Origin: Ignavibacteria bacterium
Lineage (GTDB): Bacteria > Bacteroidota > Ignavibacteria > Ch128b
Length of the DNA stretch: 64,000 nt
Reading direction: 5' to 3'
Assembly (NCBI GenBank): GCA_013177855.1
Contig: JABLYA010000001.1
Location: 2,250,983 to 2,314,982, forward strand
This document shows positions 8,473 through 17,719 of the stretch, piece by piece. The notes beneath the pieces were generated by a model, which saw only the letters and a list, made by a program, of their open reading frames with translations, had not been told where the DNA came from and made no database searches. Position 1 is the stretch's first letter; each line of letters begins with the position of its first letter. The position numbers and the translations under genes were made by a program.

Positions 8473-10458
8473 ATGACTAAGAGATTAATTTTTTTTCCAA
8501 TCATTTTTATTTTTTCGCTCCAGCTTTTTTCTCAAAGTAAATATCTGATTTATTTTAAGGACAAAGGCGAAAGCGATTTAAGATATTTCAAAAAGTCAGA
8601 AATCGAATCAAAATTATTAGCTGAATATTCTCCAAGAGCAATCGAAAGAAGAAAAAAAGTTCTTGGCAGCGAAATATTTAGTTATGGAGATTTTCCGATT
8701 TATGAACCTTACATTTTGAAATTAAAAGAATTTGGAATTGAGCCCGTAAATAAATTGAAATGGTTTAATGCAGTTTCGGCCTACCTGAGTGATGCTCAAT
8801 TAACTGCAATAAAAAATCTTCCTTTTATTCAAAAGATTGAAAAAGTAAAAATTTTTAAGAGTCGAAATCCAAATTACAATTCATCCTTAGAACTATTAAA
8901 CAAAATTTATTCAAATAACTACGGACCTTCTTTTACTCAACTTCAATTATCAGAGATTCCAGAAGTTCATTCAAAGGGAATTACGGGTAGAAATGTGATA
9001 ATTGGTTTGTTAGACTCAGGTTTTAGATGGAAATCACACGAAGCAACTGAAAATACAGATGTTTTAGCTGAATATGACTTTGTATTTCAGGATACAATCA
9101 CAGCTAATCAATCCAATGATGATCCAGGACAAGATGTTCATGGTACAATGATTTTAAGCATCGTTGGTGGTAAGAAAGATGGAAAACTTTACGGCTCTGC
9201 CTATGATGCAAAATTTATTCTTGCAAAGACTGAAGATATTAGATCAGAAACAAGAATTGAAGAAGATAATTATGCTGCAGCACTTGAATGGATGGAACAA
9301 CTCGGAGTTGATGTAACCAGCAGTTCACTTGGATATAGTGAATTTGATAATCCAGATGAAAGTTATACATATCGAGATATGGATGGTAAGACCACAATTG
9401 TTGCGCGAGCAGTTGATTCTGCATTTGTTCGAGGAGTGGTTACCGTCACAGCTGCGGGTAACGAATACAATTCAAATTGGAAATACATTGTCTCACCCGC
9501 CGATGCAAAATATGTCTTAGCAGTTGGTGCTGTGAATTCCGATGGTTCAATTGCATCATTTTCTTCTCGAGGACCAACAAGTGATGGTAGAATTAAGCCT
9601 GATGTTTGTGCGATGGGGACTATGGTTTACTCTGTTTCTGTTGGAAGTTATTCAAATTACACTTATGCTTATGGTACATCTGCATCGACGCCGATTGTCG
9701 CTGGAATAGCTGCTCTGCTTATTTCACATTATCCTGAAATAAATCAATATCAGGTGAGAGATGCAATAAGAAATACAGCAAGTCAATCGGATCGTCCTGA
9801 TACGATTTATGGTTGGGGAATTGCAAATGCGAAGAAAGCTATTTCTTATCCACTTTTAATTCAAAGATCAGGCAAGTCCATTCTTTACAAAACCTTTTTT
9901 GAGAATTCACAAATTGACAGCGTAAGATTGGTTGTATTGACTGATTATTCTCAGTCAATTGTAGTGAATGAATTGATGAATTCTGAAATATCGGGCTTTA
10001 AGTTTTATTATGAATTGCCGGCAGCATTAAGTCCTGACGATATCTATAAATTTTATTTCAAATATTACTCAAATGGAGTTGAATATCGCGAACCACAAAG
10101 TGAGCACTTCTATACTTTCCAGATTTCTTCGTTGAAAGTTTTTCCACCAAGAAGACCATTAAATCAAGTAACTAGTTTCAAACTCGAGCAGAATTATCCT
10201 AATCCATTTGTAAATCAAACAAGATTCCGTTTCGAATTGCCCGAACAGGACTGGGTCACAATTGAAATTTATGATGTACTTGGCAGAAAAGTTAAAACTT
10301 TAGTTGATGATGTTGGACTTTCTCGAGGAGTTCACGATTGGATTGTGTGGGATGGCAGAGATGATAATGGTAATTATGTCTCGAGTGGAATTTATTTTTA
10401 TAACTTTAAATCAATGAGATTTAATTCAACCAAGAAACTAATTTTATTGAGGAAATAA
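8473..10458 (+). CDS. Secreted subtilisin-family (S8) peptidase with type IX sorting domain
   Basis: An exported serine protease of 661 residues. It has a signal peptide (1-20, ending LFSQ), a propeptide-like region to ~150, and an S8 domain with the catalytic triad Asp181 (LLDSG), His223 (DVHGT) and Ser403 (YGTSAST). The oxyanion Asn330 (AAGNE) is also present. The last ~85 residues form a C-terminal sorting/FlgD-like domain beginning EQNYPNPF and ending KKLILLRK, as in substrates of the Por (type IX) secretion system. It therefore likely crosses the outer membrane and is surface-attached or released. It is cotranscribed with lepB upstream and a small helical protein 3 bases downstream. Its substrate is unknown. 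Confidence 0.93.
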   Translation: MTKRLIFFPIIFIFSLQLFSQSKYLIYFKDKGESDLRYFKKSEIESKLLAEYSPRAIERRKKVLGSEIFSYGDFPIYEPYILKLKEFGIEPVNKLKWFNAVSAYLSDAQLTAIKNLPFIQKIEKVKIFKSRNPNYNSSLELLNKIYSNNYGPSFTQLQLSEIPEVHSKGITGRNVIIGLLDSGFRWKSHEATENTDVLAEYDFVFQDTITANQSNDDPGQDVHGTMILSIVGGKKDGKLYGSAYDAKFILAKTEDIRSETRIEEDNYAAALEWMEQLGVDVTSSSLGYSEFDNPDESYTYRDMDGKTTIVARAVDSAFVRGVVTVTAAGNEYNSNWKYIVSPADAKYVLAVGAVNSDGSIASFSSRGPTSDGRIKPDVCAMGTMVYSVSVGSYSNYTYAYGTSASTPIVAGIAALLISHYPEINQYQVRDAIRNTASQSDRPDTIYGWGIANAKKAISYPLLIQRSGKSILYKTFFENSQIDSVRLVVLTDYSQSIVVNELMNSEISGFKFYYELPAALSPDDIYKFYFKYYSNGVEYREPQSEHFYTFQISSLKVFPPRRPLNQVTSFKLEQNYPNPFVNQTRFRFELPEQDWVTIEIYDVLGRKVKTLVDDVGLSRGVHDWIVWDGRDDNGNYVSSGIYFYNFKSMRFNSTKKLILLRK

Positions 10459-10461
10459 AAT

Positions 10462-10896
10462 ATGATAGATCCAGGATTTGAAGCCGAAAAGTTTTTGGAT
10501 GAATTCAGAGCTTTCTCAAATAAAGAACTCACAAACGAAATCGATGTCTTTAATCTAATCGAAGCAGTTTATAAGAAAGATCAATTTCAATTACTAGAAG
10601 ACATCGCTTTTACTTCTAAATATTGTTACGGACTTTATAAAATTTTAGGTCAAAATACTACTGAATTAAGCGATGAGTATAAAAAAGAAATATCAGATAC
10701 TTTCACCGAAACGATTGTAAAAATAAAAGAACTTCTAAATCAAATAACCTCTGAATTCACTGATTTTCAACGAGAGTCATTTAAGAGTAGATATCTTGAA
10801 ATGACACAATCATCTCTTAGCAATTTACTATCGTTGATCAACGATTTCAGTGAGATTAAGTTGTTTCTCAATAGCAGAAAAAGACAAGCTTATTAA
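10462..10896 (+). CDS. Small helical protein of unknown function
   Basis: A 144-residue soluble, acidic, apparently all-helical protein with no signal peptide and no recognised motif. The ATG lies 3 bases after the subtilase stop, with GAGG inside the end of that gene, so translation is likely coupled. Its length, good ribosome-binding site and lack of overlap with a better frame support a real gene. Position suggests cotranscription with lepB and the peptidase, but the cytoplasmic location makes a direct role in the protease's action doubtful. Confidence 0.7.
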   Translation: MIDPGFEAEKFLDEFRAFSNKELTNEIDVFNLIEAVYKKDQFQLLEDIAFTSKYCYGLYKILGQNTTELSDEYKKEISDTFTETIVKIKELLNQITSEFTDFQRESFKSRYLEMTQSSLSNLLSLINDFSEIKLFLNSRKRQAY

Positions 10897-11070
10897 TTAA
10901 CTTAACTTTAAATCATATTTTTGTTCAAAGGTATTAAGAGTTTTTTATTAAAGCACCCTAATCAATTTTTCTGAATTAATCTTTCCTGAATAAGTTAGGA
11001 TTCTACCTCTCATTATTATCAATTATGCAATAGAATTAACGAAATCACGATATTCAATTTTTTATTGGGA

Positions 11071-11658
11071 TTAAATTAGTGAGGTTTCTATTCCATTTTC
11101 TCTCATTAATATTTTGAATTTTTCAACAAGGTCTTCTTTTACTGAGATTTTTAATTCTATATTTTCAGTATAGATTGGTTTTAATTCATAGGGAGTAAAT
11201 TCTATTAATATTTTTTTCAACCGCTCGAATTGGTTGTAAGTTAATTTGATCAGAAAAGTGACAGTAAAATATTTTTCAACAATTTTTGCTTTGTTTAAGA
11301 CTTTCATACTTGCATCGAAATAAGCTTTTGCAAGTGGACCAGTTCCGAGTTTTGTCCCTCCAAAATATCGAACAACAAACATAGCAGCATAATTTAGATT
11401 TTTTATTTTTATTGCTGAATAAATTCTCAGTCCTGCTGTTCCACTTGGTTCACCATCATCATAATAATGAAAAGTTTTTTCATCAAGTTGATAAGCATAA
11501 CAGATATGCCTTGCTTTGTGATGTTCTTTCCATAAACTTTTGAGAATTTTATCAAAATCTTCTTTTGAAGAAATTGGATATAAGTAGGCAATAAATTTTG
11601 AGTCTTTTACACTAATTTCATCAATAAAAACTTCTTCTATAGTAAAATATTTATCCAT
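11071..11658 (-). CDS. YigZ/IMPACT family protein
   Basis: A 195-residue member of the UPF0029/YigZ family, homologous to the N-terminal fold of the eukaryotic translational regulator IMPACT. The N-terminal domain carries the family signature YFGGTKLGTGPL at ~100-112, preceded by DDGEPSGTAG. The C-terminal ~70 residues fit the DUF1949 ferredoxin-like domain. The biochemical role of bacterial members is not settled; links to translation or proline-peptidase-related functions have been proposed. The gene is divergent from uvrA with 82 bases between the starts, so the two promoters share that gap. No ribosome-binding site is obvious. Confidence 0.92.
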   Translation of the reverse strand: MDKYFTIEEVFIDEISVKDSKFIAYLYPISSKEDFDKILKSLWKEHHKARHICYAYQLDEKTFHYYDDGEPSGTAGLRIYSAIKIKNLNYAAMFVVRYFGGTKLGTGPLAKAYFDASMKVLNKAKIVEKYFTVTFLIKLTYNQFERLKKILIEFTPYELKPIYTENIELKISVKEDLVEKFKILMRENGIETSLI

Positions 11659-11740
11659 TTTGTCAATTATTTTATAGTTTGAAAATCAATTACAGATTAT
11701 TTAATATGAAAAGATAAAATGGACGTTTTGAATTTACAAT

Positions 11741-14575
11741 ATGGACAAGATAATAATTCGTGGTGCTCGAGAACATAATCTTAAAAATCTTGATCTGGAA
11801 ATTCCGCGAGATAAGCTCATTGTAATTACAGGACTTTCTGGCTCAGGTAAATCGTCACTTGCATTTGATACAATTTATGCAGAAGGGCAGAGAAGATTTA
11901 TCGAAAGTCTTTCTGCCTATGCCCGTCAATTTTTAGGAAATATGGAAAAACCAGATGTTGATTACATTGAAGGATTAAGCCCATCAATTTCAATTGAACA
12001 GAAATCAACCTCTGCAAATCCGAGATCTACCGTTGGAACAATCACAGAGATTTATGATTTTCTTAGACTTTTATTTGCAAGAGTTGGTGTACCTCACTGT
12101 CCACAATGTGGTAATCCTGTCGAAAAAATGAGCAGTGAGCAAATTTATGAATCTGTATTTCATACATTCTTTGGAAAAAAGATTGATATTCTTGCTCCAG
12201 TTGTTCGAGGTAGAAAAGGTCATTATAGGGAATTGTTTGAAGATATTTTAAAGGATGGTTTTCTCAAAGCAAGAGTTGATGGAGAAATTAAAGATATTGT
12301 CAAAGGGATGAAGCTTGAACGATATAAAGTTCATAACATTGAAATTCTTGTTGATAGAGTTGAAGTGCTTCGTAAGTCAGAAAGAAGAATTCATGAATCA
12401 CTTGAATATGCTTTGAATTATGGAAATGGTGTTGTTATCGTATCAGATGGACATTACGAAAAAATTTATAATAGAACATTAGCCTGTTTGAATTGCGGAA
12501 TTAGCTTACCCGAGCTTGCTCCAAATACTTTTTCGTTTAACTCACCCTATGGTGCCTGTCCCGCTTGTGAAGGTTTGGGAGTTAAAAAACAAATTGATCC
12601 AAATCTTGTTATTCCCGACTGGAGTAAATCAATAAACGAAGAAGCTATTGCTCCTTATGGAAAACCAAAAGATAACTGGTTCTTTAATCAGTTAAGAGCG
12701 CTTGCAGAGGCTTACGAATTTGATTTTGATACCCCACTCGAAAAATTGCCAAAAAAAGTAAAAGATATTCTCCTCTATGGTTCCGGTAATGAGAGACTTG
12801 AGTTTAGATATAAATTAGGTTCTGGAGAATTTGTAACTTACTCCCATCGTTTCAGCGGTATCGTTAGTCAATTACAACATACATACGATACAACTTCATC
12901 AAACAGCATCAGGGAATGGATTGAAGCTTATATGTCTGTTTCGGTTTGCCCAGAGTGTACTGGCTATAGATTGAAAAAAGATGCTCTAAGTGTGAAGATA
13001 AACGGAAAAAATATTGGTGAGTTATCTCAACTTTCAATTAAGGACCTGAAGAAATTTTTTGATGAAGTTAAGTTTTCTGGAAGAGAAGAAGAAATTGCTC
13101 GACAGATTCTGAAAGAAATTAAAATGCGTTTAAATTTTCTCTTAAATGTAGGTCTCAATTATCTTACTCTCGATAGGAATGCGACAACACTTTCTGGTGG
13201 AGAAGCTCAAAGAATAAGACTTGCAACTCAAATTGGATCGCAGCTGGTAGGTGTGCTTTATGTTTTGGATGAGCCAAGTATTGGATTACATCAAAGAGAT
13301 AATTTGAAATTGATTAATTCATTGAAAGAATTGCGAGATCTGGGAAATACAATAATTGTTGTAGAACACGATAAAGAAACAATTCTGAATGCTGATTACT
13401 TAATTGATCTTGGTCCAGGTGCAGCTCAAAATGGTGGTCAGGTTGTTTTACAGGGTGATCTGAAAGACATTATGAGCAATGGTGAAAAGAAATATTCAAA
13501 TTCAGTAACGCTCCAATATTTATTAAACAAAAAATTTATTCCTTTTAATTTTAATCCAAGAAAAGGTAATGGAAAGTATATTGTCTTAAAAGGAGCGAAA
13601 GGCAATAATCTTAAAAATGTAACAGTTAAGTTTCCGCTTGGTAAATTGATCTGTGTAACTGGAGTAAGCGGGTCAGGTAAATCTACTTTAATTAACGATA
13701 CGCTCGGAAGAATTTTGTTCAAACATTTTTATGGATCTAAGCTTGTTCCTTTACCCTATGAATCAATCACAGGATTAAAAGAGATAGATAAGGTTATCGA
13801 AATTGATCAATCACCAATTGGCAGGTCACCTCGATCAAATCCTGCTACTTATACAACTTTGTTCACTCTGATTAGAGATTTATTTGCAGAATTGCCAGAC
13901 TCAAAGATACGCGGTTACAAACCTGGCAGGTTCAGTTTTAATGTTAAAGGTGGAAGATGTGAAGAATGTGAAGGGGACGGAGTCAAAAAAATCGAGATGA
14001 ATTTTCTGCCCGATGTTTATGTTCTCTGTGATGTTTGTAAAGGAAAACGTTACAATAAAGAAACTCTTGAGGTAAAATATAAAGGTAAATCAATCGCTGA
14101 TGTTTTAGATATGACGGTTGAAGAAGCTTTACACTTCTTTGAAGATCTTCCTCGAATTAAAAGAAAACTTAAAACTCTTTACGATGTCGGATTAGGTTAT
14201 ATCAGACTTGGACAGCAAGCAACTACTCTTTCAGGTGGTGAAGCTCAGAGAGTTAAACTTGCAACTGAGCTTTCAAAGGTTCAAACTGGAAAAACTTTAT
14301 ACATTTTAGATGAACCAACAACTGGTTTACATTTTGAAGATATCAGAATTTTACTTGAAGTCTTAAATGGTTTGGTTGATAAAGGAAACACAGTTATAGT
14401 GATTGAGCACAATCTTGATGTAATAAAATCTGCCGACTGGATAATTGATTTAGGACCTGAAGGTGGTGACGCAGGCGGTTACATCATCGCTGAAGGAACA
14501 CCACTAGATTTAACTAAGGTTGAGAATAGTTATACCGGTCAATTTCTTAAAGCAGAACTTGAAAACAAAAATTAA
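11741..14575 (+). CDS. uvrA: Excinuclease ABC subunit A
   Basis: DNA-damage-recognition ATPase of nucleotide excision repair, 944 residues, full length. Two ABC modules are visible: Walker [10 protein letters not shown] (~31-40) and GVSGSGKST (~640), and two LSGGEAQR signatures (~485 and ~828), each with a downstream DEP Walker B. Zinc-binding CxxC pairs occur at ~112-115, ~250-253 with ~276-279, and ~740-743 with ~766-769. The last pairs correspond to the E. coli zinc fingers. The start has no clear ribosome-binding site, which is common in this window. An outer-membrane-type gene follows 10 bases later behind a strong AAGGAGG. Confidence 0.98.
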   Translation: MDKIIIRGAREHNLKNLDLEIPRDKLIVITGLSGSGKSSLAFDTIYAEGQRRFIESLSAYARQFLGNMEKPDVDYIEGLSPSISIEQKSTSANPRSTVGTITEIYDFLRLLFARVGVPHCPQCGNPVEKMSSEQIYESVFHTFFGKKIDILAPVVRGRKGHYRELFEDILKDGFLKARVDGEIKDIVKGMKLERYKVHNIEILVDRVEVLRKSERRIHESLEYALNYGNGVVIVSDGHYEKIYNRTLACLNCGISLPELAPNTFSFNSPYGACPACEGLGVKKQIDPNLVIPDWSKSINEEAIAPYGKPKDNWFFNQLRALAEAYEFDFDTPLEKLPKKVKDILLYGSGNERLEFRYKLGSGEFVTYSHRFSGIVSQLQHTYDTTSSNSIREWIEAYMSVSVCPECTGYRLKKDALSVKINGKNIGELSQLSIKDLKKFFDEVKFSGREEEIARQILKEIKMRLNFLLNVGLNYLTLDRNATTLSGGEAQRIRLATQIGSQLVGVLYVLDEPSIGLHQRDNLKLINSLKELRDLGNTIIVVEHDKETILNADYLIDLGPGAAQNGGQVVLQGDLKDIMSNGEKKYSNSVTLQYLLNKKFIPFNFNPRKGNGKYIVLKGAKGNNLKNVTVKFPLGKLICVTGVSGSGKSTLINDTLGRILFKHFYGSKLVPLPYESITGLKEIDKVIEIDQSPIGRSPRSNPATYTTLFTLIRDLFAELPDSKIRGYKPGRFSFNVKGGRCEECEGDGVKKIEMNFLPDVYVLCDVCKGKRYNKETLEVKYKGKSIADVLDMTVEEALHFFEDLPRIKRKLKTLYDVGLGYIRLGQQATTLSGGEAQRVKLATELSKVQTGKTLYILDEPTTGLHFEDIRILLEVLNGLVDKGNTVIVIEHNLDVIKSADWIIDLGPEGGDAGGYIIAEGTPLDLTKVENSYTGQFLKAELENKN

Positions 14576-14585
14576 GGAGGAAATT

Positions 14586-15092
14586 ATGAATAAGTATTTT
14601 TATTTCTTCTTTCTAGTTTTGATGATTTCAAATTTAAATGCTCAACCTGATAAGGCCATTATGGTTAATCCACTTGGATTGTTCTGGGGTGTAATGAATG
14701 TGCAATATGAATTTAAGTACAAAAATGAAAATTCAATTGCCTTAAGAGCCAATTTTGTTGGTTATGATATCGGCTCTTTCTCTAACTCAGCTTTTGGATT
14801 GGGTGGATCATATCGCTGGTATTCAAAAACACGTCCAGTGGTTGGTTTATGGTATGGACCTTCTGCTGATTTGCTTTTCTGGTCTGCTAAAGAAAAAAAT
14901 AGAGCGATGCCGTCAACTTATAGAAACTCATTTTTAGGAATTGGTGGTGATATAGGTTACAAATGGAATTTTAATCAATTTGGTTTAGAAATATTCGGTG
15001 GTTTAAGGTATTACTTCGGTGAGATAGCTGGATTATCTTTTGGCGGTGTTTCGATTATTGGCGGAGTTAGTCTTGGGTATTTATGGAAGTAA
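14586..15092 (+). CDS. Exported beta-barrel-like protein, unknown function
   Basis: A 168-residue exported protein. The start is set by AAGGAGG six bases upstream; an in-frame extension into uvrA has no such site. Residues 1-19 are a signal peptide ending LNAQ. The remainder is rich in Gly and aromatic residues in alternating patterns (GLWYGPSADL, GGLRYYFGEI) and ends with an aromatic-containing strand, as in small outer-membrane barrels (DUF3575-like). The specific function is unknown. It is followed by a short 8-bp repeat and no clear terminator. Confidence 0.75.
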   Translation: MNKYFYFFFLVLMISNLNAQPDKAIMVNPLGLFWGVMNVQYEFKYKNENSIALRANFVGYDIGSFSNSAFGLGGSYRWYSKTRPVVGLWYGPSADLLFWSAKEKNRAMPSTYRNSFLGIGGDIGYKWNFNQFGLEIFGGLRYYFGEIAGLSFGGVSIIGGVSLGYLWK

Positions 15093-15105
15093 ATGAATTC
15101 TTATT

Positions 15106-15129
15106 ATTAACTGATTAACTGATTAACTG
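15106..15129. repeat. 8-bp tandem repeat (ATTAACTG)x3
   Basis: Three perfect copies of ATTAACTG lie in the intergenic gap downstream of the small exported protein. They include the tetramer TTAA and could be a slippage-prone tract. No function is visible. Confidence 0.85.
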
Positions 15130-15229
15130 AGACATCAAAAAAATCTTTGGTTTCAATCATTTGAAATTTGCTTAATTAGATATAAAGAATTTTCTTAAAC
15201 TAAATTGAAAATTTTTGAAAGGAATTACT

Positions 15230-15577
15230 ATGAGTAAATACGATGATTTTCATAAGTTTAGAAGCGAAATGAATGATAAAATTTTGAATTCTGGTTTTAG
15301 TGACTTTAAAAAATTTTTTGCTCTCGATACAAAAGCCTATCATGATGGGCAGATACCAGCTAAGTACAAAGAAATGATGGGACTTGTTGCTTCAATGGTT
15401 TTAAGATGCAACGATTGTATTTTTTATCATATCGAACAATGTGTAAAGCAGGGAGTAACGCGTGAAGAACTTTACGAAGCAATGAACATTGCTTTAATTG
15501 TCGGTGGTTCGATTGTTATTCCTCATTTAAGATATGCATTCTCAATTATGGATGAAATTTATGAGAGATTAAAATGA
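15230..15577 (+). CDS. AhpD-like/carboxymuconolactone decarboxylase family protein
   Basis: A 115-residue helical protein of the AhpD/CMD fold. Residues ~64-71 carry the CxxC-x3-H motif (CNDCIFYH) that forms the redox-active pair in AhpD-type alkylhydroperoxidases. The chosen ATG follows GAAAGGAA at 8 bases; an in-frame upstream codon adds MKGIT without a better site. It overlaps the amidohydrolase gene by 4 bases (ATGA), so the two are translationally coupled. A peroxidase or disulfide role is possible; no AhpC is seen nearby, so the partner is unknown. Confidence 0.88.
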   Translation: MSKYDDFHKFRSEMNDKILNSGFSDFKKFFALDTKAYHDGQIPAKYKEMMGLVASMVLRCNDCIFYHIEQCVKQGVTREELYEAMNIALIVGGSIVIPHLRYAFSIMDEIYERLK

Positions 15578-16917
15578 AAGTAATTTCTCCGAAATACATA
15601 ATCACAATGAATCAAAACTATGAGATTTTGAGTGGTCATTCAGTTTTAATTTCTGAGAATAAAATCCAGAAAATTGAAAGAAGCTCTAAACTTGAATCAC
15701 TGGCCCAGGAAAACGGATGGCAAATCTTTTCATTCCCCGAATCGATTCTAATTCCAGGATTTGTTCAAACCCACATTCATCTTTGTCAGACACTTTTCCG
15801 TGGCCTTGCTGATGATCTTGAACTGCTTGACTGGCTTCAATTGAAAATTATGCCGTTCGAATTTGCTCACGATAAAAACTCAATGAAATATTCAGCTTTA
15901 CTTGGTATAAGCGAATTAATCAGATGTGGAACTACTACCATCTTAGATATGGGAAGTATGAATCATTCTGATGTTGTGTTTGAACAATTAATTAATTCTG
16001 GAATTCGTGCTTTTCACGGCAAGGCGATGATGGATATAAACACTCTCTATCCAAAACTTTCCGAATCAACAAATGACTCGTTAAGGTCTTCTGAAGAACT
16101 TGCAAAAGAATTTCACAATAAAGCTGATGGAAGAATTAAGTATGCGTTTGCACCAAGATTTATTTTATCCTGTTCAGGTGAATTATTGAAAGAAACCAAT
16201 GAACTTGTTAAACAATATTCAGGTACACTTTTTCATACACACGCAAGCGAAAACCGAACTGAACTCGAAAATGTCAGGAAAAGATGCGGTAAAGATAATA
16301 TCGAGTGTTTTGAAGAATTAAATATATTGAACGATAAGAGTATGATCGCTCATTGTATCTGGTTAAATGAAAATGAAATTGATCTGATGAAAAAAAGAGA
16401 TGCAAGAGTTCTTCATTGTCCTTCATCTAACTTGAAACTTGCATCAGGCATTGCAAATATTCCGAGATATTTGAAAGAAGGTATTTCTGTTTCTCTCGGT
16501 GCCGATGGAGCTCCTTGTAATAATTTTTTAGATATTTTCGTGGAAATGAGATTGGCATCGTTAATTCAAAAACCATTTTATGGTCCAACCACAATGACAG
16601 CCAGAGAAGTATTCGAAATTGCAACAATTGGAGGCGCACGTGCACTTCATCTTGATGCAGAAATAGGAAGTATCGAAGAAGGGAAAAAAGCTGACTTAGT
16701 TTTACTCGAACTCAATCAAGTTCATAATTCGCTTGATGTAAATGAAGAAAACTTGTATTCAAGTATTGTCTATACCTGTGACCACACTAATGTTCAAAGT
16801 GTAATGATTAATGGTGAGTGGGTTTATCAAAACCGAGAATTTAATACGCTTGACGTAAATGAGATAATTCGAAAGTCTAACGAAGAATTGAAAAAACTTC
16901 TTAAAAGAGTGAAATAG
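15574..16917 (+). CDS. Amidohydrolase, likely purine/S-adenosylhomocysteine-type deaminase
   Basis: Metal-dependent hydrolase of the ATZ/TRZ and MtaD (5-methylthioadenosine/S-adenosylhomocysteine deaminase) branch, 447 residues. Metal ligands: THIH (His67, His69), His in FHTHASE (~219), His in IAHCIWL (~259), and the catalytic Asp in SLGADGAPCN (~309). The C-terminal GSIEEGKKADLVLLEL is the usual return to the urease-like beta sandwich. Related enzymes also deaminate guanine or hydroxydechloroatrazine-like compounds, so the substrate cannot be fixed from sequence. Its coupling to an AhpD-like gene and its position just before rdgB make a purine-salvage role reasonable. Confidence 0.85.
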   Translation: MKVISPKYIITMNQNYEILSGHSVLISENKIQKIERSSKLESLAQENGWQIFSFPESILIPGFVQTHIHLCQTLFRGLADDLELLDWLQLKIMPFEFAHDKNSMKYSALLGISELIRCGTTTILDMGSMNHSDVVFEQLINSGIRAFHGKAMMDINTLYPKLSESTNDSLRSSEELAKEFHNKADGRIKYAFAPRFILSCSGELLKETNELVKQYSGTLFHTHASENRTELENVRKRCGKDNIECFEELNILNDKSMIAHCIWLNENEIDLMKKRDARVLHCPSSNLKLASGIANIPRYLKEGISVSLGADGAPCNNFLDIFVEMRLASLIQKPFYGPTTMTAREVFEIATIGGARALHLDAEIGSIEEGKKADLVLLELNQVHNSLDVNEENLYSSIVYTCDHTNVQSVMINGEWVYQNREFNTLDVNEIIRKSNEELKKLLKRVK

Positions 16918-16930
16918 GATTTAAATTTTT

Positions 16931-17533
16931 ATGAAGATTGTTTTAGCAACGAATAATCCAAATAAGGTCAAAGAAGTAAAAGAAATATTGAATGAACTCG
17001 GTGTTGAAGTTCTTACTCTAAAAGATCTCGGAATTGATATTGAAATAATAGAAGATCAAGACTCATTTGAGGGGAATGCTCGTAAAAAAGCACATACAAT
17101 TTTTGAAATAACCAAAATTCCAACCATCGCAGATGACTCTGGTTTAATTGTGGAACAATTAAACGGCGCACCAGGAGTCTATTCTTCTCGTTATGCTGGT
17201 GAAGAACATAACTACGAAAAAAACAATCAAAAACTTCTTCAGGAATTAAAAGATAAACCAAAACCTCACCGAGCAAAATTTATTTGTGTGATAAATTATA
17301 AGTCTGAAACCGAAGATGAAATTTTCACAGGAATGGTTGATGGAGAAATTGTCGATCAACCTAGAGGAACAAATGGCTTTGGATACGACCCTCTCTTCAA
17401 ACCAGATGGATTTAATCAAACATACGCTGAACTACCTTCTGAAATTAAAAACAAAATCAGTCATCGTTATAAAGCTCTTTTACAATTTAGGGATTATCTT
17501 TTTGAGAGATTTAAAAAAGTTAGTGATAATTAA
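16931..17533 (+). CDS. rdgB: XTP/dITP pyrophosphatase (RdgB/HAM1 family)
   Basis: House-cleaning nucleotide pyrophosphatase that hydrolyses dITP and XTP to monophosphates, 200 residues. Family motifs: N-terminal ATNNPNKVKE (~5-14), ADDSGL (~68), GVYSSRYAG (~82), and TNGFGYDPLF (~150) followed by SHRYKAL. The gene starts 13 bases after the amidohydrolase stop and is the last of a three-gene run. The 185 bases after it, before the convergent beta-helix gene, contain only AT-rich DNA with no clear terminator. Confidence 0.96.
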   Translation: MKIVLATNNPNKVKEVKEILNELGVEVLTLKDLGIDIEIIEDQDSFEGNARKKAHTIFEITKIPTIADDSGLIVEQLNGAPGVYSSRYAGEEHNYEKNNQKLLQELKDKPKPHRAKFICVINYKSETEDEIFTGMVDGEIVDQPRGTNGFGYDPLFKPDGFNQTYAELPSEIKNKISHRYKALLQFRDYLFERFKKVSDN

Positions 17534-17719
17534 ATGAGTTTTTATTTTTCTGTGTTCAGAGATAAAAATTTTTAACAAATTATTTGATCTTTAATCGAAG
17601 AATACGCCTCTCAATCCTTTAAAAATTAAAGAGCTATAATTACAATATCTTTAATTACGAATCAGATTAAGATCCTTTACATTAATAGTCATTAAGTTTT
17701 TTATAACCGTAACATTTTA

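Noticed and set aside
14520-14585. Extension of the small exported protein into uvrA
   Set aside because: A strong AAGGAGG directly precedes the ATG at 14586, which also begins a clean signal peptide.
17534-17719. Terminator after rdgB
   Set aside because: Only imperfect A/T pairing is visible; no GC-containing stem with a T-tail.
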